DNA of 64,000 nucleotides, from NCBI RefSeq assembly GCF_015221995.1, contig NZ_JADFFM010000001.1:1798001-1862000 (forward strand). Direction: 5' to 3'. The notes under the pieces are model-generated. The model was given only the letters and a program-made list of their open reading frames with translations, was not told where the DNA came from and searched no databases. Made by a program: the position numbers and the translations under genes. Every line of letters begins with the position of its first letter. Positions within the stretch are counted from its first letter, which is position 1. Below, in pieces: positions 43,844 to 52,113 of this stretch. This stretch comes from Mucilaginibacter boryungensis (lineage in GTDB: Bacteria; Bacteroidota; Bacteroidia; Sphingobacteriales; Sphingobacteriaceae).

Positions 43844-45070
43844 TTAATTGCCCGCTGCCAATTGCTCAGTAACAATCGTCCTTCCCGGGTAAACTTTAAG
43901 GGCTTCCTCAAGGCAGGCCATGGCGTTTTGCAGGTCGGTGGTATTTAGCACGTAGGCCATGCGCACTTCGTTGCTGCCCGCGCCTTTGGTGCTGTAAAAG
44001 CCGGTGGCAGGGGCCATCATCACGGTTTGGTTATCATGACTGAAACTTTCCAGCATCCACTGGCAAAACTTATCAGCATTATCAATCGGTAGTTTAGCTA
44101 CCACGTAGAACGCGCCGCCGGGGTTAGGGCAAAACACGCCGTCCATTTTGTTAAGGGCGCTCACCAGTATATCGCGGCGGTGGGTATATTCGGTATTTAC
44201 GGCTTCAAAATAACTGTCCGGTGTATCAACAGCAGCCTCGCCGGCAATCTGCTCTACCATACCCGGGCTTAACCGTGCCTGGGCAAATTTCAACCCGGCG
44301 GCAATCACCGCTTTGTTTTTGGTGATCATACAGCCCAAACGCGCGCCGCAGGCACTGTAACGCTTGCTCACGGTATCCATCACAATTACGTTATCATCAA
44401 TCCCCTCCAGGTGCATTGGCGAAATAAACTCGCGGCCATCATAGCAAAATTCGCGGTAAGCCTCATCGCTGAAGATGTACAGGTCGTATTTCAGGGCCAG
44501 TTCTTTCAGGGCGTTAAGCTCATCGGCACTATATAAATAACCGGTCGGGTTATTAGGGTTGCAAATGATGATCGCCTTGGTTTTATCTGTGATCAGCTTC
44601 TCAAACTCGCTGATAGGGGGCAGGGCAAAGCCGTTATCAATGTACGATAGTATGGGTTTCACCACAATATCGCTCTCGCAGGCAAAGCCGTTGTAGTTGG
44701 CGTAAAAAGGCTCGGGGATAATTACCTCGTCGCCGGGGTCAAGGCAGGCCATCATGGCAATGGTGATAGCTTCCGAGCCGCCTACAGTCACAATAATATT
44801 TTCGGGACTGATGTTGTAGCCCAGCTTATTATAATAATTAACCAGCTTTTTACGGTACGATAAAGTACCTTCAGATGGGGTATAGGCCCACACCTTAAAG
44901 TCGATGTTCTTTATCGCGTTCAGCATACCATCGGGTGTAGCAATATCCGGCTGACCGATGTTGAGGTGATATACTTTTTTACCGTCCAGTTTGGCTTTAT
45001 CGGCAAACGGGGTTAATTTACGTATAGGCGAAGCGGGCATATGCTGGCCCTTTGATGATATTTTTGGCAT
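43844..45070 (-). CDS. PLP-dependent class I/II aminotransferase
   Basis: A 408-residue aminotransferase fold-type I enzyme. The PLP-binding Lys236 is in DTVSKRYSACGARLG, ICNPNNPTGYL near 170-180 provides the Asn of the cofactor site and SDEAYREF near 203-210 the Asp and Tyr. The GQPDIATPD motif (38-46) is the N-terminal hallmark of aspartate/aromatic aminotransferases. The amino acid substrate cannot be fixed from sequence. It follows a DUF1573 gene on the same strand, with a terminator between. Confidence 0.9.
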   Translation of the reverse strand: MPKISSKGQHMPASPIRKLTPFADKAKLDGKKVYHLNIGQPDIATPDGMLNAIKNIDFKVWAYTPSEGTLSYRKKLVNYYNKLGYNISPENIIVTVGGSEAITIAMMACLDPGDEVIIPEPFYANYNGFACESDIVVKPILSYIDNGFALPPISEFEKLITDKTKAIIICNPNNPTGYLYSADELNALKELALKYDLYIFSDEAYREFCYDGREFISPMHLEGIDDNVIVMDTVSKRYSACGARLGCMITKNKAVIAAGLKFAQARLSPGMVEQIAGEAAVDTPDSYFEAVNTEYTHRRDILVSALNKMDGVFCPNPGGAFYVVAKLPIDNADKFCQWMLESFSHDNQTVMMAPATGFYSTKGAGSNEVRMAYVLNTTDLQNAMACLEEALKVYPGRTIVTEQLAAGN

Positions 45071-45110
45071 GGTGCAAAATTAATAAAAAAACACGGCACA
45101 GGTTATAAAC

Positions 45111-45137
45111 AAAAAAGGCACCCCGCAAAGGATGCCT
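45111..45137 (-). terminator. Terminator of the DUF1573 gene
   Basis: AGGCATCC / GGATGCCT-type hairpin with an unpaired base, followed by a T-rich run on the minus strand, 24 bp beyond the stop at 45161. Confidence 0.55.
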
Positions 45138-45160
45138 GTAATATTTTTGTATAAGAACAA

Positions 45161-45565
45161 TTACTTGCTTGATGTAGCTGCCGGGGCCGCTACCACTTCG
45201 CCAACTATATTAATAATTTTAGTTGGGGTAGCCGCGTTTGATGTAATAGTTATCGGCTTGTTGAACGGTGCAATTACAGCAGCGTTATAAGTGATCTTGA
45301 TAGAACCTTTTTCGCCCTTTTTTACCGGGGTTTTTGTAAACTCGGCAATGGTACAACCGCAGCTTGGCTGCACGTTAGCTAAAATTAAAGGCTGTTCGCC
45401 AACGTTTGTAAACTCGAAAATAGTGGTAACAGGTTTACCCTGAGGTATTTTACCAAAGTCGTGTTTTTCTTCATTAAACTTAAACTCAGGTTTTTGATTG
45501 TCCTGTGCAGAAGCAGCAAATGTAAAGCCTAACACTACTGCGCATAATATGATCAACTTTTTCAT
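45161..45565 (-). CDS. Secreted DUF1573 protein
   Basis: A 134-residue exported protein: signal peptide (MKKLIILCAVVLGFTFAASA) followed by one immunoglobulin-like DUF1573 domain containing EKHDFGKIPQGKP (about 33-45) and the conserved QPSCGCTIAEF (about 68-78). Members are common in Bacteroidota envelopes and have no settled role. I chose the ATG at 45565 where the signal peptide begins rather than an in-frame start at 45610. A TATATTTG element (45584-45591, minus strand) lies about 20 bp upstream. Confidence 0.85.
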   Translation of the reverse strand: MKKLIILCAVVLGFTFAASAQDNQKPEFKFNEEKHDFGKIPQGKPVTTIFEFTNVGEQPLILANVQPSCGCTIAEFTKTPVKKGEKGSIKITYNAAVIAPFNKPITITSNAATPTKIINIVGEVVAAPAATSSK

Positions 45566-45703
45566 GTTTGTTTTGTATATATACAAATATATAGATTTAT
45601 TTTTAAGCAAAAAGTTTATTTAACCTAACTATTTTATTCGGGCGGATTTTATGCGTTTTACAAAATAGAATTTCATAATTTTACCGCCCTAACAGAATAT
45701 TAT

Positions 45704-48136
45704 ATGCCTGAAACCGTAATGAATGCTACCAGCAGGTTTGACGCATCTGAACTGAGTTTTGAAGATTTCAGAAAGATCGTAATTAATGATTATCGTATTG
45801 GATATGAGAGCCGCCAGGCAAGTATACTGGGCAGGCGCGAAGTGCTGACTGGTAAGGCGAAATTCGGCATTTTTGGCGACGGTAAGGAAGTGGCCCAACT
45901 GGCTATGGCCAAGGCTTTTAAGGCTGGTGACTGGCGGGCAGGGTATTACCGCGACCAGACATTTATGTTTGCTACGGGCATGAGCAACCTAAAGGAGTTT
46001 TTTGCCCAGTTGTACGCCAATCCGGATATTGAAAAAGACCCGGCATCGGCAGGGCGACAAATGAATTGCCACTATGCTACACGCTTTATTGATGCTAACG
46101 GCAATTGGGTAAACCAGGCCGAAACCATGAACTGCTCGGCCGATATCTCTACCACCGGCGGGCATATGCCGCGTTTGTTAGGATTAGCCTATGCGTCTAA
46201 ACTATATCGTCAGAATAAAGAGCTGGCTTATCTTAAAAATTTCTCGGTTAACGGGAACGAGGTGGCTTTCGGTACCATTGGTAACGGCGCTACATCCGAG
46301 GGCTTGTTTTTCGAGGCATTGAATGCAGCGGGCGTATTACAGGTGCCCATGGCTATTTCCATTTGGGATGATGCTTACGCAATATCTGTTCCGGCAAGTT
46401 TACAAACCACTAAAGAAGATATCTCTGAAATACTGAAAGGTTTCCAGCGCGAAGAGGGCACCAACGGCTACGAAATATTTAAAGTGCGCGGCTGGGATTA
46501 CCCGGCATTGTGCGATACCTATGCCGCTGCTATTGAAGTTTGCCGTGCCGAACACGTGCCGGTACTGATACACGTGGTAGAAATGACACAGCCGCAGGGG
46601 CACTCTACCTCTGGATCGCACGAGCGGTATAAATCGAAAGACCGCCTGGCGTGGGAGATCGATCATGATTGTTTGCTGCAAATGCGCAAATGGATGATCA
46701 GTACTGCTATTAGTAATGACGAGGAGATGGACGAGATAGAGGCTACAGCCAAAAGGACCGTCCGCGATGCCCAGCGCGAAGCCTGGAACGAGTTGGCAGG
46801 CGAGATCAAGACCGAGCTTAGCGAAGTAGCCACATTAATTAATGCCTTGGCGGGCGAATCGGCCAAAAGCCATAAGATACAGGAGGTTGCCTCGGTATTG
46901 GAGCGTGCGATCGACCCGGGCCGGGCAGATGTAATTTCTGCCGCGCGTAAAGCTATCCGTTTAGCACTGGCCGAAGATGGTAGCGCCAAGCAAAATCTGA
47001 AAAATTGGTTAAACAATCAAAAACCGCTTAACGACGAGCGTTTTAACTCAAAATTATTCACCGAAACTTATATGTCGCCTTTACATGTGCCGGTGGTGCC
47101 TGTAAATTACGACCAGGAGCCCCGGATGCTGGATGGCCGCGAATTATTGAATGCTTGCTTCGATGCCAATTTTGAGCGCGATAAAAGTATAGTTGCCTTT
47201 GGCGAAGATGTTGGGGCGATAGGCGATGTTAACCAGGGTTTTGCGGGCTTACAGGCTAAATATGGCGACCTGCGTATTACCGATACGGGTATTAGGGAAG
47301 CTACTATTATAGGGCAGGGTTTAGGCTTAGCCATGCGCGGTTTAAGGCCAATTGCCGAAATACAATATTTAGATTACCTGTTATATGCCATTACGGTTTT
47401 AAGTGATGATTTAGCCAGCTTAAGCTACCGCACACGCGGCGGACAAAAAGCGCCATTAATTATCCGCACCCGTGGCCACCGTTTGGAAGGGATCTGGCAT
47501 TCGGGTTCGCCGCTTGGTACGATATTAAATACCTTGCGCGGCCTGCATATTTGTGTGCCCCGTAACATGACCCAGGCCGCCGGTATGTATAATACCCTGC
47601 TGCGCGGCGATGAGCCTGCCATAGTAGTTGAAAACCTGAATGGTTATCGCCTTAAGGAAAAACTACCGGCCAACCCGGGCGAATATACCGTGCCGTTGGG
47701 CGTAGCCGAAGTAATAAGGGAAGGTTATGATATGACCGTGGTTTCCTACGGCTCAACGCTGCGTATTGTAATGGAGGCTGCCGAAGAACTGGAAAAAATG
47801 GGGGTAAACATTGAAGTAATAGACCCGCAAACCCTGTATCCATTTGATACTACCAGGGTTTGTAATGCATCTTTGCGCAAAACCAGTAAGCTTTTAATTG
47901 TAGATGAGGATATCCCGGGTGGAAGCTCGGCCTATATGCTGCAACAGATACTGGAAAACCAGCAAGGGTATTACTTATTGGATGCACAGCCTAAAACACT
48001 TTGCGGTAAAGAACATCGCCCGCCATATGGATCTGATGGGGATTACTTCAGCAAACCATCGTTAGATGATATTGTAGAAACCATTTACAATATGATGAGC
48101 GAGGCTAACCCGGTTAAATATCCGGCAATTTATTAA
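45704..48136 (+). CDS. 2-oxoacid dehydrogenase E1, fused alpha and beta subunits
   Basis: An 810-residue thiamine-diphosphate enzyme of the branched-chain/2-oxoisovalerate dehydrogenase type; E1 decarboxylates the oxoacid and passes the acyl group to E2 lipoamide. The alpha half covers about 1-410, with GNGATSEGLFFEALNAAGV near 196-214 at the cofactor site and HSTSGSHERYKSKD near 302-315. The beta half covers about 465-810, with FGEDVGAIGDVNQGF and GTGIREATI-like DTGIREATI motifs. In most bacteria these are two genes; the fusion is normal in Bacteroidota. E2 and E3 are not in the window. Confidence 0.93.
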   Translation: MPETVMNATSRFDASELSFEDFRKIVINDYRIGYESRQASILGRREVLTGKAKFGIFGDGKEVAQLAMAKAFKAGDWRAGYYRDQTFMFATGMSNLKEFFAQLYANPDIEKDPASAGRQMNCHYATRFIDANGNWVNQAETMNCSADISTTGGHMPRLLGLAYASKLYRQNKELAYLKNFSVNGNEVAFGTIGNGATSEGLFFEALNAAGVLQVPMAISIWDDAYAISVPASLQTTKEDISEILKGFQREEGTNGYEIFKVRGWDYPALCDTYAAAIEVCRAEHVPVLIHVVEMTQPQGHSTSGSHERYKSKDRLAWEIDHDCLLQMRKWMISTAISNDEEMDEIEATAKRTVRDAQREAWNELAGEIKTELSEVATLINALAGESAKSHKIQEVASVLERAIDPGRADVISAARKAIRLALAEDGSAKQNLKNWLNNQKPLNDERFNSKLFTETYMSPLHVPVVPVNYDQEPRMLDGRELLNACFDANFERDKSIVAFGEDVGAIGDVNQGFAGLQAKYGDLRITDTGIREATIIGQGLGLAMRGLRPIAEIQYLDYLLYAITVLSDDLASLSYRTRGGQKAPLIIRTRGHRLEGIWHSGSPLGTILNTLRGLHICVPRNMTQAAGMYNTLLRGDEPAIVVENLNGYRLKEKLPANPGEYTVPLGVAEVIREGYDMTVVSYGSTLRIVMEAAEELEKMGVNIEVIDPQTLYPFDTTRVCNASLRKTSKLLIVDEDIPGGSSAYMLQQILENQQGYYLLDAQPKTLCGKEHRPPYGSDGDYFSKPSLDDIVETIYNMMSEANPVKYPAIY

Positions 48137-48139
48137 TTA

Positions 48140-48217
48140 GTTCATGGTTTATAGATGATGGTTCATGGCAGATGTGCCCAAACTATTACTATGGACTATG
48201 AACCATCAACTATGAAC
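48140..48217. repeat. Imperfect inverted repeat between E1 and nitroreductase genes
   Basis: GTTCATGGTT...GATGGTTCATGG at 48140-48168 is mirrored by CCATAGT-related ATGGACTATGAACCATCAAC...TATGAAC at 48191-48217, with a 7-nt insertion in the left arm. It contains short GTTCAT words in direct order as well. It is not a classical terminator, as no T-run follows. Confidence 0.5.
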
Positions 48218-48227
48218 AAATCTAAAA

Positions 48228-48809
48228 ATGGACAATAATAATTTTTCTATCGTTTCAAATACAATTAAAAACCGCCGTAGCATTAAACCTGCTATGATGA
48301 ACGGTAACAAAATCCCTAACGGCCATGTAGCGGCTTTATTAGAACTGGCCGACTGGGCCCCTAATCACGGCAATACGCAGCCCTGGCAGTTTATAGTATA
48401 TGCAGACCCGGCTAAGTTTTGCCAGCAGCATGCCGACCTGTATCAGAAAAATACCGCTGCCGAGGCATTCAACCCAACTACTTTTAATAATTTAACCCAC
48501 ATGGGCGACAATGTATCGCACATTGTTATCGCAGTAATGAAACGCGGCGACCTGCCTAAAATACCTCCGTTCGAAGAAATTGCAGCAGCGTCGGCAGCGG
48601 TACAGAACTTGCTGATAGGCGCCACGGCGTTAAACATAGCATCGTTTTGGAGCACGGGAGGAATGACCTTACGTCCTGAATTTAAAGAGTTTCTGAACTT
48701 AGGCGATGACGATAACGTTTTAGGTATTTTGTACCTGGGCTATGCTAATGAACACCCTGAAGGCAAACGTAAAGTGCCTGTGGAAGAGAAGGTGAAATGG
48801 ATGGATTGA
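48228..48809 (+). CDS. Nitroreductase-family protein
   Basis: A 193-residue flavin-dependent reductase-like protein. The FMN-site motif RRSIKPA (18-24) and the ADWAPNHGNTQPWQFIVYAD segment (42-61) are typical of the nitroreductase superfamily, as are the C-terminal GILYLGYANEHPEGKRK (about 167-183) residues. Natural substrates are unknown (quinones, nitroaromatics or dehalogenation in relatives). It follows the E1 gene by about 90 bp, with an inverted repeat between. Confidence 0.88.
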   Translation: MDNNNFSIVSNTIKNRRSIKPAMMNGNKIPNGHVAALLELADWAPNHGNTQPWQFIVYADPAKFCQQHADLYQKNTAAEAFNPTTFNNLTHMGDNVSHIVIAVMKRGDLPKIPPFEEIAAASAAVQNLLIGATALNIASFWSTGGMTLRPEFKEFLNLGDDDNVLGILYLGYANEHPEGKRKVPVEEKVKWMD

Positions 48810-48863
48810 ATTGTTAACCAAAAGTCAATTTAATTTCGTTTAAGCGCAAAAATACTCCAGTAG

Positions 48864-48894
48864 TTTGGTAGTATATAAATATTGCGTATCTTTG
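48864..48894 (+). promoter_or_regulatory. Consensus promoter of the L,D-transpeptidase gene
   Basis: TTTG at 48864-48867 and TATCTTTG at 48887-48894 with a 19-bp spacer: an exact match to the Bacteroidota -33/-7 consensus. The ATG is at 48954, giving a leader of about 52 nt. Confidence 0.75.
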
Positions 48895-48953
48895 TTTCAC
48901 TAATTATAATAAACCTTTTTACTGTATTGATTAACCACTTTACAAAGTAAAAT

Positions 48954-49772
48954 ATGAGAAAACACTTTTTATGGACAATCTGCGCTCTGCTGGGGCTATC
49001 AGTATCAATTATTAGCCTTGGTTTCGCAAATGTTGCAAAAAGCGACAGTACATTAAGAAACACTTCAGAAAGAAAAGCACCAAATTCATCGGCTAAAGTA
49101 TTATTCTTCCATTATGTGGATGATATATACGAATCTGCAAGCCTTGCACAGGCCGGACTGGATTCAGCTGTATTCCAAAAAGCGGTTGTTGGTTATTATA
49201 ACTTAAAAATAGCTAACAAACTACCTGCTAACAGCAGCATATTAACGGTTGTTGATTTTAACAGGCCAAGCACAACTAAACGTATGTGGATCATCGATCT
49301 GCAAAACAGGAAATTGTTATTAAACACCTGGGTAGCGCATGGACAAGGTAGCGGCAATAATATGGCTAACGCTTTTTCAAACAGTGAAGAATCGCACCAA
49401 AGCAGTTTAGGATTTTATATTACAGATGATATATATATCGGTAAGCATGGTCGTTCGTTGCATTTAGATGGCTTAGATAAAGGCTTTAATGATAGGGCCC
49501 GCGAACGTTCAATTGTATTGCACGGCGCTGAATATGTGAACAAAAACACGATTGACCAGTTAGGCCGTTTAGGCCGTAGCTTTGGTTGCCCGGCAGTATC
49601 AACAGAAGTTGTTGACCAGGTAATAGATACCATAAAAAACAAAAACGTTTTGTTTATTGCAGGTAACGATAGCAACTATACCTCTAAATATTTAGACGAA
49701 GATAATGCCGCTAAATTTGCTTTTGCAGATAGTAGCTTTAATTTGGCAAAGGATGCATTTACTGCAAACTAA
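48954..49772 (+). CDS. Murein L,D-transpeptidase catalytic-domain protein (PF13645-type)
   Basis: A 272-residue protein with a signal peptide (residues 1-25, before NVAKSDS). The catalytic part (about 95-230) has TWVAHGQGSGNNMANAF near 124-140, IVLHGAEY near 192-199 and RSFGCPAVS with catalytic Cys212. The order and spacing match the L,D-transpeptidase-like domain family PF13645, which is not the classical YkuD family. It should link or anchor peptidoglycan strands. It is convergent with a YcbB-type transpeptidase at 49837. Confidence 0.82.
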   Translation: MRKHFLWTICALLGLSVSIISLGFANVAKSDSTLRNTSERKAPNSSAKVLFFHYVDDIYESASLAQAGLDSAVFQKAVVGYYNLKIANKLPANSSILTVVDFNRPSTTKRMWIIDLQNRKLLLNTWVAHGQGSGNNMANAFSNSEESHQSSLGFYITDDIYIGKHGRSLHLDGLDKGFNDRARERSIVLHGAEYVNKNTIDQLGRLGRSFGCPAVSTEVVDQVIDTIKNKNVLFIAGNDSNYTSKYLDEDNAAKFAFADSSFNLAKDAFTAN

Positions 49773-49792
49773 CCAAGTATAAAAACTTAATA

Positions 49793-49827
49793 AAAAGCCC
49801 GTTAATATTATATTGACGGGCTTTTTT
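49793..49827. terminator. Bidirectional terminator between the two L,D-transpeptidase genes
   Basis: Arms AAAAAGCCCGT and ACGGGCTTTTT around an AT-rich loop, in the gap between convergent genes. Confidence 0.85.
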
Positions 49828-49836
49828 ATGTATTAA

Positions 49837-51378
49837 CTAAACCCCTGACAGCTTTTGCAGGTGCCCATACAACACAATATCTAATCCGTATACATCTGGT
49901 CTAACCTGCAGTTGTCCATTTTCGTCCTCCCAGCAGGTGATATAGGTAATATAAATAGGCATTTTCTTAGGCAGGGCAATATCAGTAGGTTCCGATTTGT
50001 CCTCGCTTACCAGTTTTTCAATCAAATTATATTTCTCACCATCGCCAAACAGGGCTTTGGCAAAATCAAGCGGTTTCTCAAGGCGAACACAGCCATGACT
50101 AACTGCACGCATGGTTTGATTAAAAGGTTCTTTTGCCGGTGTATCGTGCAGGTAAACGCTGCTTTTATTAGGAAAAAGGAATTTGATCTTACCTAACGCG
50201 TTATCGGAACCCGGTTGTTGTTTAAATGAATATTCAGATGCTGAGTTGTCATCCCAGGTAATAGTTTCGGGATCATCAACCAGCTTACCATCCTTATAAA
50301 CGTTAATATTCTTATTAGATAGGTAGTAAGGGTCTTTTTGCGCTTCGGTAATGATTTCCTTACTGGCAATACTTTCTGGTATATTCCATACCGGGTTCAC
50401 CTGCGCTTCGTTGATCATGCTGTTTAATTGCGGCGTTTCACGCGAGAACGGCCGGTCAACTTTATCGCTTTCATCATATTCTACAAGCGTATTGGTGTAG
50501 TCCTTGTTACGCCCTTCGCCTACGCAAACCTTCATGTTTAGTTCAGAATGGCCGCCGTTCATAATATTTAACTGAAAATCGGGTATGTTAACTATTACAT
50601 AACGGTTTTCCGTAGGTTTGTTTTGCCATCTTAAACGTTCAAGGTTAACTACCAGCAAACGCTGGGTTTCCTGCCTGGTTAAACCCGGCGCAATATAATT
50701 GGCATCGGCCAGCGCTTTTTGTATGGCAATATATTGCGGGTTTTTGGGCTGTATGCTATCTAAATATGGTTTAAAACTACGCACATCAAATACATGGGTC
50801 ATAAAAGTGCTGTCCGGACGTTTGGTTTGGGTAAAATAACGGGCATATATCCGGCGCGGATTGATCACACCAAATTGCATAGCGTTAGAATAATTAATTA
50901 ATGAGTTTGCCAGCAACAACTCTAAATGGGCTATGTCACGATAGGCTTCATTTACATCCTTAATACCCTTTTTATTATAGAATGTATGCAGCAAAGTATC
51001 AATCTGCGCTGTTTGGAATATTTTGGGATCCAAGCCGTGGTTATTGGCATTGTTATAATAGGTTAAAAGGGTTTTAACATCATCGTTAGGGAAGTGTTCC
51101 ATCACAAAAATAGGATCAAACCCGTTTTTGTGATAATAAGCGGAAATAGTATTGGCGTTATTTAGTTTGGATTTTTCCTGGTTCAGTACATCTTCAAAAA
51201 CAGGGGCAAAGCCGTCGGGGGTAACATCCTTAAAAACCTTGTTGTTAGTTTTTTTAAATAATTGCGCACCCATATCCGAGCGGGCGGGCTTTTTACAACC
51301 TTGAAAAGTAAAAGTTGCAAGGAATAATAACACTGCATACACAGTGCAGTTATTTTTTTTAAATATATAGTTTATCAT
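49837..51378 (-). CDS. L,D-transpeptidase family protein (YcbB/LdtD-like)
   Basis: A 513-residue envelope protein with an N-terminal membrane or lipoprotein signal (FQGCKK, Cys28). A scaffold region (70-240) with LLANSLINYSNAMQFGVINP near 155-174 is followed by the YkuD catalytic domain (about 265-450) containing HDTPAKEPF and SHGCVRLEKPLDFA, where Cys430 is the nucleophile. This is the YcbB/LdtD arrangement, which makes 3-3 cross-links in peptidoglycan. It is convergent with another, structurally different transpeptidase. Confidence 0.88.
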   Translation of the reverse strand: MINYIFKKNNCTVYAVLLFLATFTFQGCKKPARSDMGAQLFKKTNNKVFKDVTPDGFAPVFEDVLNQEKSKLNNANTISAYYHKNGFDPIFVMEHFPNDDVKTLLTYYNNANNHGLDPKIFQTAQIDTLLHTFYNKKGIKDVNEAYRDIAHLELLLANSLINYSNAMQFGVINPRRIYARYFTQTKRPDSTFMTHVFDVRSFKPYLDSIQPKNPQYIAIQKALADANYIAPGLTRQETQRLLVVNLERLRWQNKPTENRYVIVNIPDFQLNIMNGGHSELNMKVCVGEGRNKDYTNTLVEYDESDKVDRPFSRETPQLNSMINEAQVNPVWNIPESIASKEIITEAQKDPYYLSNKNINVYKDGKLVDDPETITWDDNSASEYSFKQQPGSDNALGKIKFLFPNKSSVYLHDTPAKEPFNQTMRAVSHGCVRLEKPLDFAKALFGDGEKYNLIEKLVSEDKSEPTDIALPKKMPIYITYITCWEDENGQLQVRPDVYGLDIVLYGHLQKLSGV

Positions 51379-51528
51379 CAGTTGGGTTAATTACTGCTTA
51401 TACATTATCAATGTTTATACCACAGCAAAAACCCGACGGTTTTAAAGCTATTTAGTTTATACCATTGTTATAAATACTATTTTGTCAGTTGTTAATTAAG
51501 TACACACAGTATTATAATTTAGGTCAGT

Positions 51529-52059
51529 ATGCATAAATCAAAACTTCCTGAAGTGTGGCTGCGGGGGCCATTGCCAAACATACCGCAGTTGTTACAGCCT
51601 GTTGCCCATGCCTTGCTGCAATCGCGCGAAGAGGTAAATGAGATGTTAATCGATTTTCCAGAAAAAAGACTTTGGGATAAAGTATCCGGTCTTGCATCGG
51701 CCGGGTTTCACCTGCAGCATTTAACAGGTGTAATAGACAGGCTTTTTACTTATGCTGCCGGCAAAAAATTAAGCAATGAACAGTTGCAATACCTGGCAAA
51801 AGAAGGAAAGGATAACAGTGAAAGTATAGCAGCATTAATAAATTCTTTTAATATGCAGGTTGATAAAGCTATTGCGCAATTAAGTGCTACTGATGAAAAC
51901 ACACTTACTGAACAAAGGGGAGTAGGCCGCTCACAACTCCCATCGACTGTTATTGGCCTGTTGTTTCATGCTGCCGAGCATACCATGCGGCATACCGGGC
52001 AATTATTGGTTACAGTGCGGGTAACTACCCATACTAATCTCCCCAAAGGCGAGGAATAA
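51529..52059 (+). CDS. DinB-family protein
   Basis: A 176-residue cytoplasmic four-helix-bundle protein. Candidate metal ligands are His50-ish (in ASAGFHLQHLTGVIDRL) and the C-terminal LLFHAAEHTMRHTGQLLVT, which has the H...H...H pattern of DinB/YfiT proteins. No signal peptide, in contrast to the gene at 22837. Enzymatic role unknown. Confidence 0.78.
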   Translation: MHKSKLPEVWLRGPLPNIPQLLQPVAHALLQSREEVNEMLIDFPEKRLWDKVSGLASAGFHLQHLTGVIDRLFTYAAGKKLSNEQLQYLAKEGKDNSESIAALINSFNMQVDKAIAQLSATDENTLTEQRGVGRSQLPSTVIGLLFHAAEHTMRHTGQLLVTVRVTTHTNLPKGEE

Positions 52060-52060
52060 A

Positions 52061-52088
52061 AAAAGCGCCAATATTAAATTGGCGCTTT
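52061..52088. terminator. Bidirectional terminator between DinB and glnN
   Basis: AAAGCGCCAAT and ATTGGCGCTTT around a short loop, between convergent genes. Confidence 0.85.
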
Positions 52089-52113
52089 CGTTATCTCTCC
52101 AAAGGAGAGGCGT

